A stretch of 64,000 nt of DNA from Streptomyces sp. yr375 (GCF_900110755.1 NZ_FOFF01000006.1:124001-188000), one strand, 5' to 3'. Counted from the stretch's first letter, positions 51,504 to 61,116 are shown. The notes: generated from the letters alone by a model not told the origin. Numbers and translations: made by a program.

Positions 51504-53215
51504 TTCGCCTCCTCCTGTTCCTGCTGCTGCGTGCTCTCCTGCCAGCGGTAGCCGCGCGGGGTCACCATGCGCCCCGCGATGTTCCGGGTGGCGGTGTTGC
51601 CGACGGTCACGACGGTCATCATGTCGACCCACGCCGGGTCGAGTTCCGCGAGCGTGGTCAGCCGGCTGCTGCCGTCCGGGCGGGAGGCGTTGCGTACGAC
51701 GCCCACCGGCGTCGTCGGCTCCCGGTGCCCGGCGAGGATCGACAGCGCCTTGGGCAACTGCCAGTCGCGGCCCCGGGAACGCGGGTTGTAGAACGTGACG
51801 ACGAGGTCCGCCTCGGCCGCCGCCCGCACCCGCCGCTCGATGACCTCCCACGGCGTGTGCAGGTCGGACAGGCTGATCGACACATGGTCGTGGCCGAGCG
51901 GCGCGCCGAGGATCGCCCCGGCCGCGAGCGCGGCGGTCACCCCCGGCACCCCGACCACGTCGATGTCGTCGGACGCCTCGGCGAGCGCCGGGGAGGCCAT
52001 GGCGTACACGCCCGCGTCCCCGCTGCCGATCAGCGCGACGGCCTGCCCGCGCCGGGCCTCCGCGACGGCCGTGCGGGCCCGCTCCTCCTCGGCCCCGAGC
52101 CCTGACTCCAGGATCCGGGTGCCGGGCCGCAGCAGGTCGCGGATCTGGTCGACGTACTGGTCGAGCCCCACGAGCACGGCGGCGCGCCGCAGTTCGGCGT
52201 GCGCGCGCGGCGTGAGCAGGTCCCGCGCGCCGGGCCCGAGCCCGACCACCGCGAGCCGCCCACGCCCCGGCCGCCGTACGACGGCGCAGGTCGCCATCGC
52301 GGGCCGCCCGTCCGCGCGCTCCGACTTCCGCTTGGGCACGAGGAGTTCACCCCCGCCGACGAGCGCGGCGGCCTCCGCGACGGACGGCGTGCCGACGGCG
52401 GCGAGCGGCGCGGCGGAGGGGTTCGGCACCTCGACGGCCGCCAACTCCCCGGCGGAGTACGTCACTACGGGCACCCCGAGCCGCGCGGCGGCCCCCGCGA
52501 TGCCGGGCTCCGCCGCCTTGGCGTCCACGGTGGCGAGTTCGGCGACGCTCCGCGCGGACAGACCGGCCTCTCGCAGCGCACCCTCGATCACGTCGAGCAC
52601 CTCCTCGACCGGCGCGCCCTTGGAAGCGCCGACGCCGACCACGAGCGTCGGCGGCCGCAACAGCACCTCGCGCTCACCGGGTTCGACGGCCCGGTCGGTC
52701 AACCGCACGGTGTACGCGCCCTGTTCGGCGAACGGCACCGGCGGCAGCGGCCACGCCACCTCCGCGTCCAGCGCGACCGGCTCCCCGTCCAGCAGGGCCC
52801 GCGTCACGCCTGCCACATCGCCCTCCACCGGGAGGCCGAGGGTGTCCAGACCGGGGATGCCGACGGCGTCCGTCGCCGTGGTCACCACGGGCTCGGCCCC
52901 CAGCAACTCACCCACCGCGAGGGCGAGTTCGTTGGCTCCGCCGCCGTGCCCGCCGACCAGCGACACGGCGAACCGCCCGGCCTCGTCGACGCACACCACA
53001 CCCGGGTCGGACGCCTTGTCGCCGAGCAGCGGCGCGACGAGCCGGACGACCGCGCCCGTCGCCAGGAAGCACACGAGCTGCTCGCACTCCGCGAACGCCC
53101 GCCGTACGGCGTCCCCGACGGGCCCGTCGTACGCGCGCGTGCGGTCCGGCCAAGCCGCGGCCAGCCGGTCGCGCGCCGCCGCCCCCGCCGCGGTGGCGGA
53201 AATGAGGCCGATCAC
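51500..53215 (-). CDS. cobJ: CbiG-CobJ fusion: cobalt-precorrin-5A hydrolase and precorrin-3B C17-methyltransferase
   Basis: A 571-residue bifunctional corrin enzyme. Residues about 1-320 are CbiG-like (GLISATAAGAAARDRLA at the start, GGHGGGANELA near 91, VVGVGASKGAPVEEVLDVIEGAL near 200) and would open the ring by deacylation. Residues about 330-571 are a SAM-dependent methyltransferase (VVGLGPGARDLLTPRAHAEL near 333, GSGDAGVYAMASPALA near 402). GTG 53215 overlaps the cobL stop. The fusion joins steps of anaerobic-type ring contraction and C17 methylation. Confidence 0.92.
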   Translation of the reverse strand: MIGLISATAAGAAARDRLAAAWPDRTRAYDGPVGDAVRRAFAECEQLVCFLATGAVVRLVAPLLGDKASDPGVVCVDEAGRFAVSLVGGHGGGANELALAVGELLGAEPVVTTATDAVGIPGLDTLGLPVEGDVAGVTRALLDGEPVALDAEVAWPLPPVPFAEQGAYTVRLTDRAVEPGEREVLLRPPTLVVGVGASKGAPVEEVLDVIEGALREAGLSARSVAELATVDAKAAEPGIAGAAARLGVPVVTYSAGELAAVEVPNPSAAPLAAVGTPSVAEAAALVGGGELLVPKRKSERADGRPAMATCAVVRRPGRGRLAVVGLGPGARDLLTPRAHAELRRAAVLVGLDQYVDQIRDLLRPGTRILESGLGAEEERARTAVAEARRGQAVALIGSGDAGVYAMASPALAEASDDIDVVGVPGVTAALAAGAILGAPLGHDHVSISLSDLHTPWEVIERRVRAAAEADLVVTFYNPRSRGRDWQLPKALSILAGHREPTTPVGVVRNASRPDGSSRLTTLAELDPAWVDMMTVVTVGNTATRNIAGRMVTPRGYRWQESTQQQEQEEAK

Positions 53216-54492
53216 AGAGCAACTCCTTCGTGCGGAACTTCTTGACGGACGGGGGCTTTGGTCCCCCAGAGCAGGAAAACGGGATTGGTCGCCGCGAGCC
53301 GGGTGACGTCCCCCGGCAGCGGCGCGAGGCGCGAGGACTGGAGCAGTACGCCGTCGACGTCGAACCCGGCGTCCGTGAGCGCGCCGCGCACGGCCGGGAC
53401 CCGGTCCAGCGCGGCCATCGCGACCACCACCGTCCGCCGCGCCCGCCGCGCGCACGCGGCGACGATCCCGGGCAGTTCACGTCCGCCGCCGCCGACGAAC
53501 ACGGCGTCGGGGTCGTCGAGTTCGGCCAGCGCGCCGGGCGCGCCGCCGTGCACGACATGCACGTCGACGCCGTGCGCACGGGCGTTGGCGCGGATCCGCG
53601 CCACCCCGTCCGCCGCCTTCTCGACCGCGCTGACGGCCGCGCCCAGCCGCGCGCACTCCACGGCCACGGAACCGGAGCCCGCGCCGACGTCCCAGACCAG
53701 GTCGCCCGGGCGCGGCCCGAGGCGGGCCAGCGCCAGTGCCCGTACCTCGAACTTGGTGATCATCGAGTCGCGGTGCGCGAAGTCGTCCTCCGCCAGCGCC
53801 CACCCGGCGGGCCGGGGCGCGGGCCCCGCGAGGGTGCGCGGGCCGCCCGCCGGACGCGTCTCGTCCAGGCACAGGACGACGCTCACCGCCGTACCCCAGT
53901 CGCGGCCCGCGGCCTCGGCGGGGGAGACCCGCTCCACCCGCTCGCGCACCGGGTCGCCGAGCGCGACGGCGACCACCAGCACCCGGTCGGGCGCGCTGCG
54001 GGCGAGCGCCGCGCCCAGCTCGGCCGGCCCGGCGCCCGGCCCGGTCAGCACGCCGACCTTCGGATACGCCCGGCAGACATGCACGGCGGTCCGCGGATCC
54101 CGCCCGTGCGCGCTGACGACGACGGCGTCGTCCCAGGTCAGCCCATGCCGCGCAAAGGCGGCGGCCACCGAGGACACCCCCGGCCGGACGTCCAGCAGCC
54201 CGGCCCCGAACTGCTCGGCCAGCACCCGCACGATCCCGAAGAACCCCGGATCACCGGACGCCAGCACGACCACCGGCCGCTCCTTGCCGACGTACTCCTC
54301 GACGACGTCGAGGGCGGGCGCGAGCGCCCCGAGGACGATCCGCTCCACGCCGTCGGGCAGCCGTACGGCGTCCAGATGCCGACGCCCGCCCACGACGAGA
54401 GCGGCCCCCGCGAGGACGTCCTCGGGCGGCGGCGCACCGGTTCCCGTACCGACGACCGTGATCAGGCGACTCGGGTGACTCGGGCGACTCAC
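53212..54492 (-). CDS. cobL: Precorrin-6Y C5,15-methyltransferase (decarboxylating)
   Basis: A 426-residue CbiE-CbiT fusion that methylates C-5 and C-15 and decarboxylates the C-12 acetate. The N-terminal CbiE half begins LITVVGTGTGAPPPEDVLAGA and has VLASGDPGFFGIVRVLAEQFG near 78. The C-terminal CbiT half (from about 240) has the SAM-binding VWDVGAGSGSVAVECARL near 268. GTG 54492 overlaps the cobM stop (GTGA). Confidence 0.94.
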   Translation of the reverse strand: MSRPSHPSRLITVVGTGTGAPPPEDVLAGAALVVGGRRHLDAVRLPDGVERIVLGALAPALDVVEEYVGKERPVVVLASGDPGFFGIVRVLAEQFGAGLLDVRPGVSSVAAAFARHGLTWDDAVVVSAHGRDPRTAVHVCRAYPKVGVLTGPGAGPAELGAALARSAPDRVLVVAVALGDPVRERVERVSPAEAAGRDWGTAVSVVLCLDETRPAGGPRTLAGPAPRPAGWALAEDDFAHRDSMITKFEVRALALARLGPRPGDLVWDVGAGSGSVAVECARLGAAVSAVEKAADGVARIRANARAHGVDVHVVHGGAPGALAELDDPDAVFVGGGGRELPGIVAACARRARRTVVVAMAALDRVPAVRGALTDAGFDVDGVLLQSSRLAPLPGDVTRLAATNPVFLLWGTKAPVRQEVPHEGVAL

Positions 54493-55307
54493 GTACTCGC
54501 ACCCCGTTCGCGCAGCGCCCGGCGGGCCGCCGGGTCGGCCTTGCGGTAGCCGTGGAAGTGGCCGGGGTGGTACAGGTGCGAGCGGGTGCCGTGCGCGTCG
54601 AGGGCCGGGCCGACCAGGAAGAGGGTGTGCTTCCAGAGCTTGTGCTCCTTCACCGTCTCCTCCAGCGTCTCGATCGTGCACTTCACGACCAGTTCCTCCG
54701 GCCAGGTCGCCTGGTAGGCGATGACGACCGGGGTGCCCGTCGGATAGCCGCCCTCCAGCAGCTCCCGCACCAACTGCCCGCTGCGGGCGGCCGACAGGAA
54801 GATCGCCATGGTCGTGCCGTGCCGGGCGAACTCGCGGACCTCCTCGCCGGGCGGCATCGGCGTCTTGCCGCCGCCGAGCCGGGTGAGGACGACGGACTGC
54901 GCGACCTCCGGGATCGTCAGCTCGCGCCGGGCGAGCGCGGCGACGGCGGAGAACGAGGAGACGCCGGGGACGATCTCGGTGTCGACGCCGATCTCGTCGC
55001 ACCGGTCGAGCTGCTCCTGCGTACCGCCCCACAGGGCCGGGTCGCCGGAGTGGATCCTGGCCACCTTGAGCCCCTCCCGGCGCGCCCGCTCGTACACGGC
55101 GACGACGTCCTCCAAAGACATCGTGGCCGAGTCGAGGATCTCCGCGCCCTCGCCCGCGTGCTCGAGAACCTCGGCCTGCACCAGGCTCGCGGCCCAGATC
55201 ACGACGTCGGCCTCGGCGATGGCGCGCGCGGCACGGAACGTCAGCAGGTCGGCGGCGCCGGGGCCGGCACCGACGAAGGTCACCTTGCCGGTGGGGGCAT
55301 CGGCCAT
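54489..55307 (-). CDS. cobM: Precorrin-4 C11-methyltransferase
   Basis: SAM-dependent methyltransferase (272 residues) acting at C-11. It starts KVTFVGAGPGAADLLTFRAARAIAEADVVIWA, the usual class III methyltransferase P-loop, and has GDPALWGGTQEQ near 89 and PGVSSFSAVAALA near 113. I take ATG 55307 (MADAPTG), with AGAGGACC upstream; a longer GTG start would read through that ribosome site. It opens the second cobalamin transcription unit, divergent from the ZIP gene. Confidence 0.94.
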   Translation of the reverse strand: MADAPTGKVTFVGAGPGAADLLTFRAARAIAEADVVIWAASLVQAEVLEHAGEGAEILDSATMSLEDVVAVYERARREGLKVARIHSGDPALWGGTQEQLDRCDEIGVDTEIVPGVSSFSAVAALARRELTIPEVAQSVVLTRLGGGKTPMPPGEEVREFARHGTTMAIFLSAARSGQLVRELLEGGYPTGTPVVIAYQATWPEELVVKCTIETLEETVKEHKLWKHTLFLVGPALDAHGTRSHLYHPGHFHGYRKADPAARRALRERGAST

Positions 55308-55419
55308 GGGTTCAGGTCCTCTCACAGCGGTTCACAACAGGTCATGACGGGGATATCGACGGCGGTCAGGGCAGGGGCCGGATGTGCGCGGCCGGGGGTC
55401 GATCGGATACGAAGGGCGT

Positions 55420-56190
55420 ATGGCGGTCTTCGTCGCGCTCGGCGCGTTCCTCATGACGCTGGCCGGCGGCTGGACGGCGCAACGCGTGACCGACCGTCGC
55501 CACCTGGTGCTGGGCCTGGCAGGCGGCCTGATGCTGGGCGTGGTCGGCCTGGATCTGCTGCCGGAGGCCCTGCACGCGGCCGGCACGGAAGTCTTCGGCG
55601 TCCCCGCCGCGCTCCTGCTCTTCGTGGCGGGCTTCCTGCTGGCCCATCTGGTGGAACGCCTGCTGGCCCTGCGCCAGGCCGCGCACGGCGCGGCGGAGGA
55701 CCGCGGCGGCCCCCGCGACACCGGCGCGCCCCAGGGGATCCGCGACGGCCGGACCCCCGAGGTCGGCCTGACGGCGGCCGCGGCGATGGTCGGCCACAGC
55801 GCCATGGACGGCGTCGCGATCGGCGCGGCCTTCCAGGTGGGCGGCGGCATGGGAGCCGCGGTGGCCCTCGCGGTGATCGCCCACGACTTCGCGGACGGCT
55901 TCAACACCTACACGATCACCAGCCTGTACGGGAACGCCCGCCGCAAGGCCGTGGCCATGCTGTTCGCGGACGCGGCGGCCCCGGTGCTGGGCGCGCTGTC
56001 GACGTCCTTCGTCACCATCCCGGAGCAACTGCTCGGCGGCTATCTCGGCTTCTTCGGCGGCGCGCTGCTGTATCTGGCGGCCGCCGAGATCCTGCCCGAG
56101 GCCCATCACGACCACCCCGCCCGCTCGACCGTGCTGTGCACGATCGCGGGCGCGGCCTTCATCTGGCTGGTGGTGGGCCTGGCGAGCTGA
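55420..56190 (+). CDS. ZIP-family metal transporter
   Basis: A 256-residue inner-membrane divalent-metal transporter with about eight helices. ZIP metal-binding helices are seen as VGHSAMDGVAIGAAFQVGG near residue 126 and VIAHDFADGFNTYTITSLYG near 152, then AAAEILPEAHHDHP near 226. ATG 55420 follows GAAGGG. It lies on the plus strand inside an otherwise minus-strand cobalamin cluster, divergent from cobM and convergent with cobI. It may import cobalt or zinc; cobalt is an inference from position. Confidence 0.88.
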   Translation: MAVFVALGAFLMTLAGGWTAQRVTDRRHLVLGLAGGLMLGVVGLDLLPEALHAAGTEVFGVPAALLLFVAGFLLAHLVERLLALRQAAHGAAEDRGGPRDTGAPQGIRDGRTPEVGLTAAAAMVGHSAMDGVAIGAAFQVGGGMGAAVALAVIAHDFADGFNTYTITSLYGNARRKAVAMLFADAAAPVLGALSTSFVTIPEQLLGGYLGFFGGALLYLAAAEILPEAHHDHPARSTVLCTIAGAAFIWLVVGLAS

Positions 56191-56204
56191 CGTCCGGCGG
56201 CGAC

Positions 56205-56936
56205 TCACAGCTTGCCGCCCCGGCCGCCCGCGCGCCGCGCGGGAGCGATGAGCGTCGACAGGTAGGGCAGCGGCTCGCCGTCCAGCTCGGCGGCCGGCCG
56301 GACGGACTCCTCCGGCAGCCCGAGCGCCGACCCCCACACGGCGTCCCCGATCCGCCCGGTCTCCCGCAGCGCCTCGGCGACCTCGGCGGCCTGCCGCCCG
56401 AACTTGTAGGCGACGACGGTCCCCGGCCCGGCGAGCGCGTCCTTCAGCACGGCGGAACCGGCGGTCACCGGCACGAGCGTCAACGGCTCGGTGCCCTCGG
56501 TGAGGACGGCCCCCGACCGGGCGGCGAGATCCTGCATGGCGGTGATCCCGGGCACGGTCTCGATCACGGTCCCCGCCACCGTCTCCACGATGGTCTGCGC
56601 GAGATAGGTGAAGGTGGAGTACACGTTGGGATCCCCGATGGTCGCGAAGGCGACTGTCCCGTGCTCCCGCAGCAGCTCGGCGACCCGCTCACCGGCGGCG
56701 TCCCAGGCGGCCTCCCGGCGCGCCCGGTCGGTCCGCTCGTTCAACGCGAACACCACCCGGACGACCTTGTCCTCGGGCACGTAATGCAGAACGGTGGCCT
56801 CGGCCCGCCCCCGCTCACCGCTGTCCATCACGGGGACGACGACGACATCGGCGGCCCGGAGCGTGTTGACGCCCTTGACGGTCACCAGCTCGGGATCCCC
56901 GGGACCCACCCCGACTCCGACCAGCTTGCTGCTCAT
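56205..56936 (-). CDS. cobI: Precorrin-2 C20-methyltransferase
   Basis: A 243-residue SAM-dependent methyltransferase acting at C-20. It opens KLVGVGVGPGDPELVTVKGVNTLRAADVVVVPV, with ATIGDPNVYSTFTYLAQTI near 101 and ETVPGITAMQDLAARSG near 126. ATG 56936 overlaps the cobB stop (ATGA). It ends the first cobalamin unit, facing the ZIP gene end 14 bp away. Confidence 0.94.
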   Translation of the reverse strand: MSSKLVGVGVGPGDPELVTVKGVNTLRAADVVVVPVMDSGERGRAEATVLHYVPEDKVVRVVFALNERTDRARREAAWDAAGERVAELLREHGTVAFATIGDPNVYSTFTYLAQTIVETVAGTVIETVPGITAMQDLAARSGAVLTEGTEPLTLVPVTAGSAVLKDALAGPGTVVAYKFGRQAAEVAEALRETGRIGDAVWGSALGLPEESVRPAAELDGEPLPYLSTLIAPARRAGGRGGKL

Positions 56937-58489
56937 GACGTCCGGCACCTCTCCACGAACCGACGGGCCACACCGGGCTCGGACGCCCAGTGCGTGTGCA
57001 GATAACTCGCGTGCACACCGCGCTCCACAAAACCTTCGACCCGCCGCTGCGGGGTCCGCATCCCCCAGGCGGGCGCCGCCCCCGAGCCGGGCTCGACGAC
57101 GGTCCGGTGAAACTCGTGCCCCCGCATCCGCGTCCCGGTCACGGCGAGCACACTGTCGCTCACGGCGACGGCGTCCCGATACCCCAGCGTCAGCCGCCCC
57201 GTCATCCGGGCACCGGCGTCCAGCACCCCGCACATCGGCTGCCCGTCCAGCTCGCGGCACAGATACAGCAGCCCCGCACACTCGGCGGCAACGGGCGCCC
57301 CGCTCAACGCCAACTCGGCAACGGCCTTACGAAGCGCCTCGTTGCCCGCCAACTCCTCGACATACACCTCGGGAAACCCACCCCCGATGACCAACCCCCG
57401 CGTACCATCAGGCAGTTGCTCATCCCGCAACGGATCAAAAACAACGACATCGGCCCCGGCGGCACCAAGCAACTCACTGTGCTCGGCATAGGAGAACGAA
57501 AACGCAGCCCCACCGGCGACGGCAACGGTGACTTTGCAGTCCGGGCCGGTTGTTCTCAGCCCGTCCGGCGTTTGAGGACGAGGCCCTTCGGGCCGAAAGC
57601 GGGGGTCTGGGGGCGCAGCCCCCAGGGACGGGACGGGAAGGGGCGGCGGGGGCGAAGAAACAAGCGCCTCCCCCGCATCCCAAGCCGCACAGGACAACCC
57701 CCCCGCCCCCCGAGCCAACCCCAACAGCCCCTCAAGATCACACCCTTGGGAAACCTGCGCCCCCATAGCCGCAACGGCCTCCACAGCGGCAGCGCCCCGC
57801 TCGGCGACCGGCACCAACCCCAGATGCCGCGAAGGCGTATCCACCTGAGCCACCCGCCGCAACACCCCGAACACCGGCACCCCGGCCGACTCCAACGCCT
57901 CCCGCAACAACTCCTCATGCCGATCCGACGCGACCTTGTTCAAGATCACGCCCCCGACCCGTACCTCCGGATCCCACGAAGCGAACCCGTGCACCAGCGC
58001 GGCGACGGACCGCGACTGCGACGAGGCGTCCACGACGAGCACCACCGGCGCCCGCAGCAACTTCGCCACATGGGCGGTGGACGCCAGTTCACCTTCCCCG
58101 GCGGCCCCGTCGAACATCCCCATCACACCCTCGACGATCGCCAGATCGCACCCGCGCGCCCCATGCGCGAACAACGGCCCGACCAACTCCGGCCCGCACA
58201 GATACGCGTCGAGGTTGCGCCCCACCCGCCCGGTCGCGAGCGCGTGGTACCCGGGGTCGATGTAGTCCGGCCCGACCTTGTGCGGGGACACGGCGAGCCC
58301 CCGCGCGGCGAACGCGGCCATCAACCCCGTGGCGACGGTGGTCTTGCCGCTGCCGGAGGACGGCGCGGCGATGACCAGCCGAGGGACGGAGGACGAGGAC
58401 GGGGAGGAGGACGGGGAGGAGGACGGGGAGGAGGACGGGGAGGAGGACGGGGAGGAGGACGGGGAGGAGGACGGGGAGGAGGACGTCAT
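56933..58489 (-). CDS. cobB: Cobyrinate/hydrogenobyrinate a,c-diamide synthase with repeat-derived insertions
   Basis: Amidates the a and c side chains using glutamine and ATP (518 residues; family usually about 450-470). The N-terminal dethiobiotin-synthetase-like domain has Walker A PSSGSGKTT near residue 43 and ends near 270. The C-terminal glutamine amidotransferase domain has VIGGGFPEVYVEEL near 367 and nucleophile Cys in AECAGLLYL near 403. Two oddities are an N-terminal Ser/Pro tail (residues 3-31) made by a 12-bp array, and residues about 277-313 (SSPPPPLPVPSLGAAPPDPR and on), encoded by a dispersed Streptomyces repeat inserted in frame between the domains. Confidence 0.92.
   Translation of the reverse strand: MTSSSPSSSPSSSPSSSPSSSPSSSPSSSPSSSSVPRLVIAAPSSGSGKTTVATGLMAAFAARGLAVSPHKVGPDYIDPGYHALATGRVGRNLDAYLCGPELVGPLFAHGARGCDLAIVEGVMGMFDGAAGEGELASTAHVAKLLRAPVVLVVDASSQSRSVAALVHGFASWDPEVRVGGVILNKVASDRHEELLREALESAGVPVFGVLRRVAQVDTPSRHLGLVPVAERGAAAVEAVAAMGAQVSQGCDLEGLLGLARGAGGLSCAAWDAGEALVSSPPPPLPVPSLGAAPPDPRFRPEGPRPQTPDGLRTTGPDCKVTVAVAGGAAFSFSYAEHSELLGAAGADVVVFDPLRDEQLPDGTRGLVIGGGFPEVYVEELAGNEALRKAVAELALSGAPVAAECAGLLYLCRELDGQPMCGVLDAGARMTGRLTLGYRDAVAVSDSVLAVTGTRMRGHEFHRTVVEPGSGAAPAWGMRTPQRRVEGFVERGVHASYLHTHWASEPGVARRFVERCRTS
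57551..57661. repeat. Dispersed Streptomyces repeat inserted in frame within cobB
   Basis: About 111 bp containing CAGCCCGTCCGGCGTTTGAG, the hairpin GGCCC-TTC-GGGCC (57582-57594) and the perfect hairpin CTGGGGGC-GCA-GCCCCCAG (57607-57625). I recognise this element as common between Streptomyces genes. Here its length, 37 codons, keeps the cobB frame open and encodes a Pro/Arg-rich linker. Confidence 0.82.
58395..58484 (-). repeat. 12-bp tandem array encoding SSSP units
   Basis: Seven exact GAGGACGGGGAG units (58395-58478) and half an eighth encode an SPSS repeat at the cobB N-terminus, right after MT. Every unit is in frame. No start codon lies between the array and the Walker motif, so the array is translated. 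Confidence 0.92.
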
Positions 58490-58496
58490 GACGGAT

Positions 58497-59096
58497 TCAC
58501 CACTCGATCCCCCGCTGCCCCTTCTGCCCGGCGTCCATCGGATGCTTGACCTTGGACATGTCGGTCACCAGATCCGCGAGTTCGACGAGCTTCTCGGGCG
58601 CGTTCCGCCCCGTGATGACCACGTGCTGCGTCCCCGGACGGTCCCGCAGCACGGAGACGACCTCATCGACATCGACCCACCCCCAGTGCATCGGATAGGC
58701 GAACTCGTCCAGCACGTACAGCTTGTAGGTCTCGGCGGCAAGATCCCGCTTGACCTGCTCCCAGCCCTCGCGGGCCTTCTCCTCGTTGTCCATCTGGGAG
58801 TCGCGCTGCACCCACGACCACCCTTCGCCCATCTTGTGCCAGTCCACGGTCCCGCCCTCACCGCTGGCCCCCAGCACCCGCAGGGCGTTCTCCTCGCCGA
58901 CCTTCCACTTCGCCGACTTGACGAACTGGAACACCCCGATCGGCCACCCCTGGTTCCAGGCGCGCAGCGCGAGCCCGAACGCGGCGGTGGACTTCCCCTT
59001 GCCGATCCCGGTGTGCACGACCACCAGCGGCCGATTACGCCGCTGACGAGTCGTCAGGCCGTCGTCGGGTACGACACTCGGCTGTCCCTGCGGCAT
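58497..59096 (-). CDS. cobO: Cob(I)yrinic acid a,c-diamide adenosyltransferase
   Basis: Adds the 5'-deoxyadenosyl ligand to cobalt (199 residues, CobA/CobO/BtuR family). Walker A is HTGIGKGKSTAAFG near residue 29, with FQFVKSAKWKVGEENAL near 57, Walker B YVLDEFAYPMHWGW near 127 and TGRNAPEKLVELADLVTDM near 162. ATG 59096 shares one base with the preceding stop (TAATG). It precedes cobB by 7 bp. Confidence 0.96.
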   Translation of the reverse strand: MPQGQPSVVPDDGLTTRQRRNRPLVVVHTGIGKGKSTAAFGLALRAWNQGWPIGVFQFVKSAKWKVGEENALRVLGASGEGGTVDWHKMGEGWSWVQRDSQMDNEEKAREGWEQVKRDLAAETYKLYVLDEFAYPMHWGWVDVDEVVSVLRDRPGTQHVVITGRNAPEKLVELADLVTDMSKVKHPMDAGQKGQRGIEW

Positions 59097-61116
59097 TACG
59101 CGGCCCTCCTGGAAGTCCCCTGCACGTTCCTGACCAGCCCGGCGATGGAGTCCGCCCGCAACTCGTCGAGCGTCACCGCCGTACCCTCCAGCTCACCCGC
59201 GAGCTGCCCCGCGAGCCCCAGCCGCACCGGCCCGGACTCGCAGTCCACGACCACCGACGCGACCCCCTCGGCGGCGAACAGCCGAGCCGCCCGCCCCGCG
59301 AGCGCGACGGGCTCGGGCCCACCGGTGGCCCGTCCGTCCGTCACCACGACGACCAGCGCGCGCCGCGCCGGATCCCGCAGCCGTTCCACCCGCAGCACAT
59401 CGTGCGCCTTGAGCAGCCCGGCGGCGAGCGGCGTCCGCCCCCCGGTCGGCAGCGACTCCAGCCGGACGGCCGCCGCGTCCACCGAGGACGTCGGCGGCAA
59501 CGCCACATCGGCCGCCGCCCCCCGGAACGTCACCAGGCCCACCTTGTCCCGCCGCTGGTAGGCGTCGAGCAGCAGCGACAGCACGGCGCCCTTCACGGCG
59601 CTCATCCGCTGCCGGGCGGCCATGGACCCCGAGGCGTCGACCACGAACAGCACGAGGTTCCCCTCCCGCCCCTCCCGGGTCGCCTGCCGCAGATCGTCCC
59701 GGCGGACGACCAGCCCCCGCCCGGAACGCCCCCGCGCCCGCTGATGCGGCGCGGCGGCCTGCACGGTCGCCGCCAGGTGCAGCTTGGTCAGGGCCCCTCG
59801 GGGCCGCCGCGCACCCGTCGTCCGCCCGTGCTCGGTGCGCGCCCGCGAACGCCGCCCGGCGGCACCCTCACCGATCCCGGGCACGCTGAGCACCTTCGTA
59901 CGGTACGGCTCGGCGGCCCGGGCGGCGGGCCGCTCCCCGGCACCGGAGGCCTGCGGCTCCCCGTCCTGCCCGGCCTCGGGCCGCGCGGCGGTGTCGCCAC
60001 CCCCCTGCGGACCGGAGTCCGGAGCGGGCTGCCCACCGTCACCGGGCCCGTCGGGATCCGGATCCTCGTCACCCTCGCCCTCACTGCCGCCCCCGCTGTC
60101 GCCTTCGCCGGGGCCGGCGAACTCCTCCAGCGTCTCGTCGAGCTTGTCCTCGTCAAGTCCCGGCGCGTCAAAGGGATTACGACGCCTGCGGTGCGGCAGC
60201 GCGAGCAGCGCCGCCTGCCGTACGTCCTCGGCGAGCACGTCGGTGCGCCCGGCCCAGGCCGCCAGCGCGGTCGCCGTCCGCGCCATGACGATGTCGGCGC
60301 GCATGCCGTCCACCTCGAACGCGGCGCAGGTGGCCGCGATCTGCCGCAGCGCCCCGTCCCCGAGCCGCACGGACGGCAACAACTCCCGTGCGGCGACGAT
60401 CCGTTGCCGTACGGCGCTCTCCTCGTCGGCCCATCGCTCGGCGAACCCGCCCGGATCGTCGTCGTAGGCGAGCCGCCGCCGTACGACCTCCACCCGCTGG
60501 TCGGGCTCCCGCGAGGCGGCGACCTCGACGGTCAGCCCGAACCGGTCGAGCAACTGCGGCCGCAGCTCGCCCTCTTCGGGGTTCATCGTCCCGACGAGCA
60601 GGAACTTCGAGGCGTGCCGTACGGAGACGCCCTCGCGTTCGACGTACGAGGCACCCATCGCCGCCGCGTCCAGCAGCAGGTCGACCAGGTGGTCGTGGAG
60701 GAGGTTGACCTCGTCGACGTAGAGGATGCCCCGGTGCGCGTCGGCGAGCAGCCCCGGCTCGAACGCCTTGACGCCTTCCGCGAGCGCCCGCTCGATGTCC
60801 AGCGCGCCCACGAGCCGGTCCTCGGAAGCCCCGACCGGCAGTTCGACCATCCGCGACGCCCGCGTCTCGAACGCCCGCTCGTGCGGCCCGTCCGGGCACG
60901 CGGGGTCCGGAGAGGCCGGGTCGCACGAGAACCGGCAGCCCGCGACGACCTCCAACGCGGGCAACAGTGCCGAAAGCGCCCGCACCGCCGTCGACTTGGC
61001 GGTGCCCTTCTCGCCCCGCACCAGCACACCGCCCACCGCAGGCGACACGGCGTTCAGCAGCAGCGCGAGCCGTAGATCGTCCTGACCGACAACGGCCGTG
61101 AACGGGAAAGGAGTAC

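Noticed and set aside
55308..55419. Cobalamin riboswitch upstream of cobM
   Set aside because: The spacer is 112 bp, too short for a full B12 riboswitch, and I do not see the B12-box pattern.
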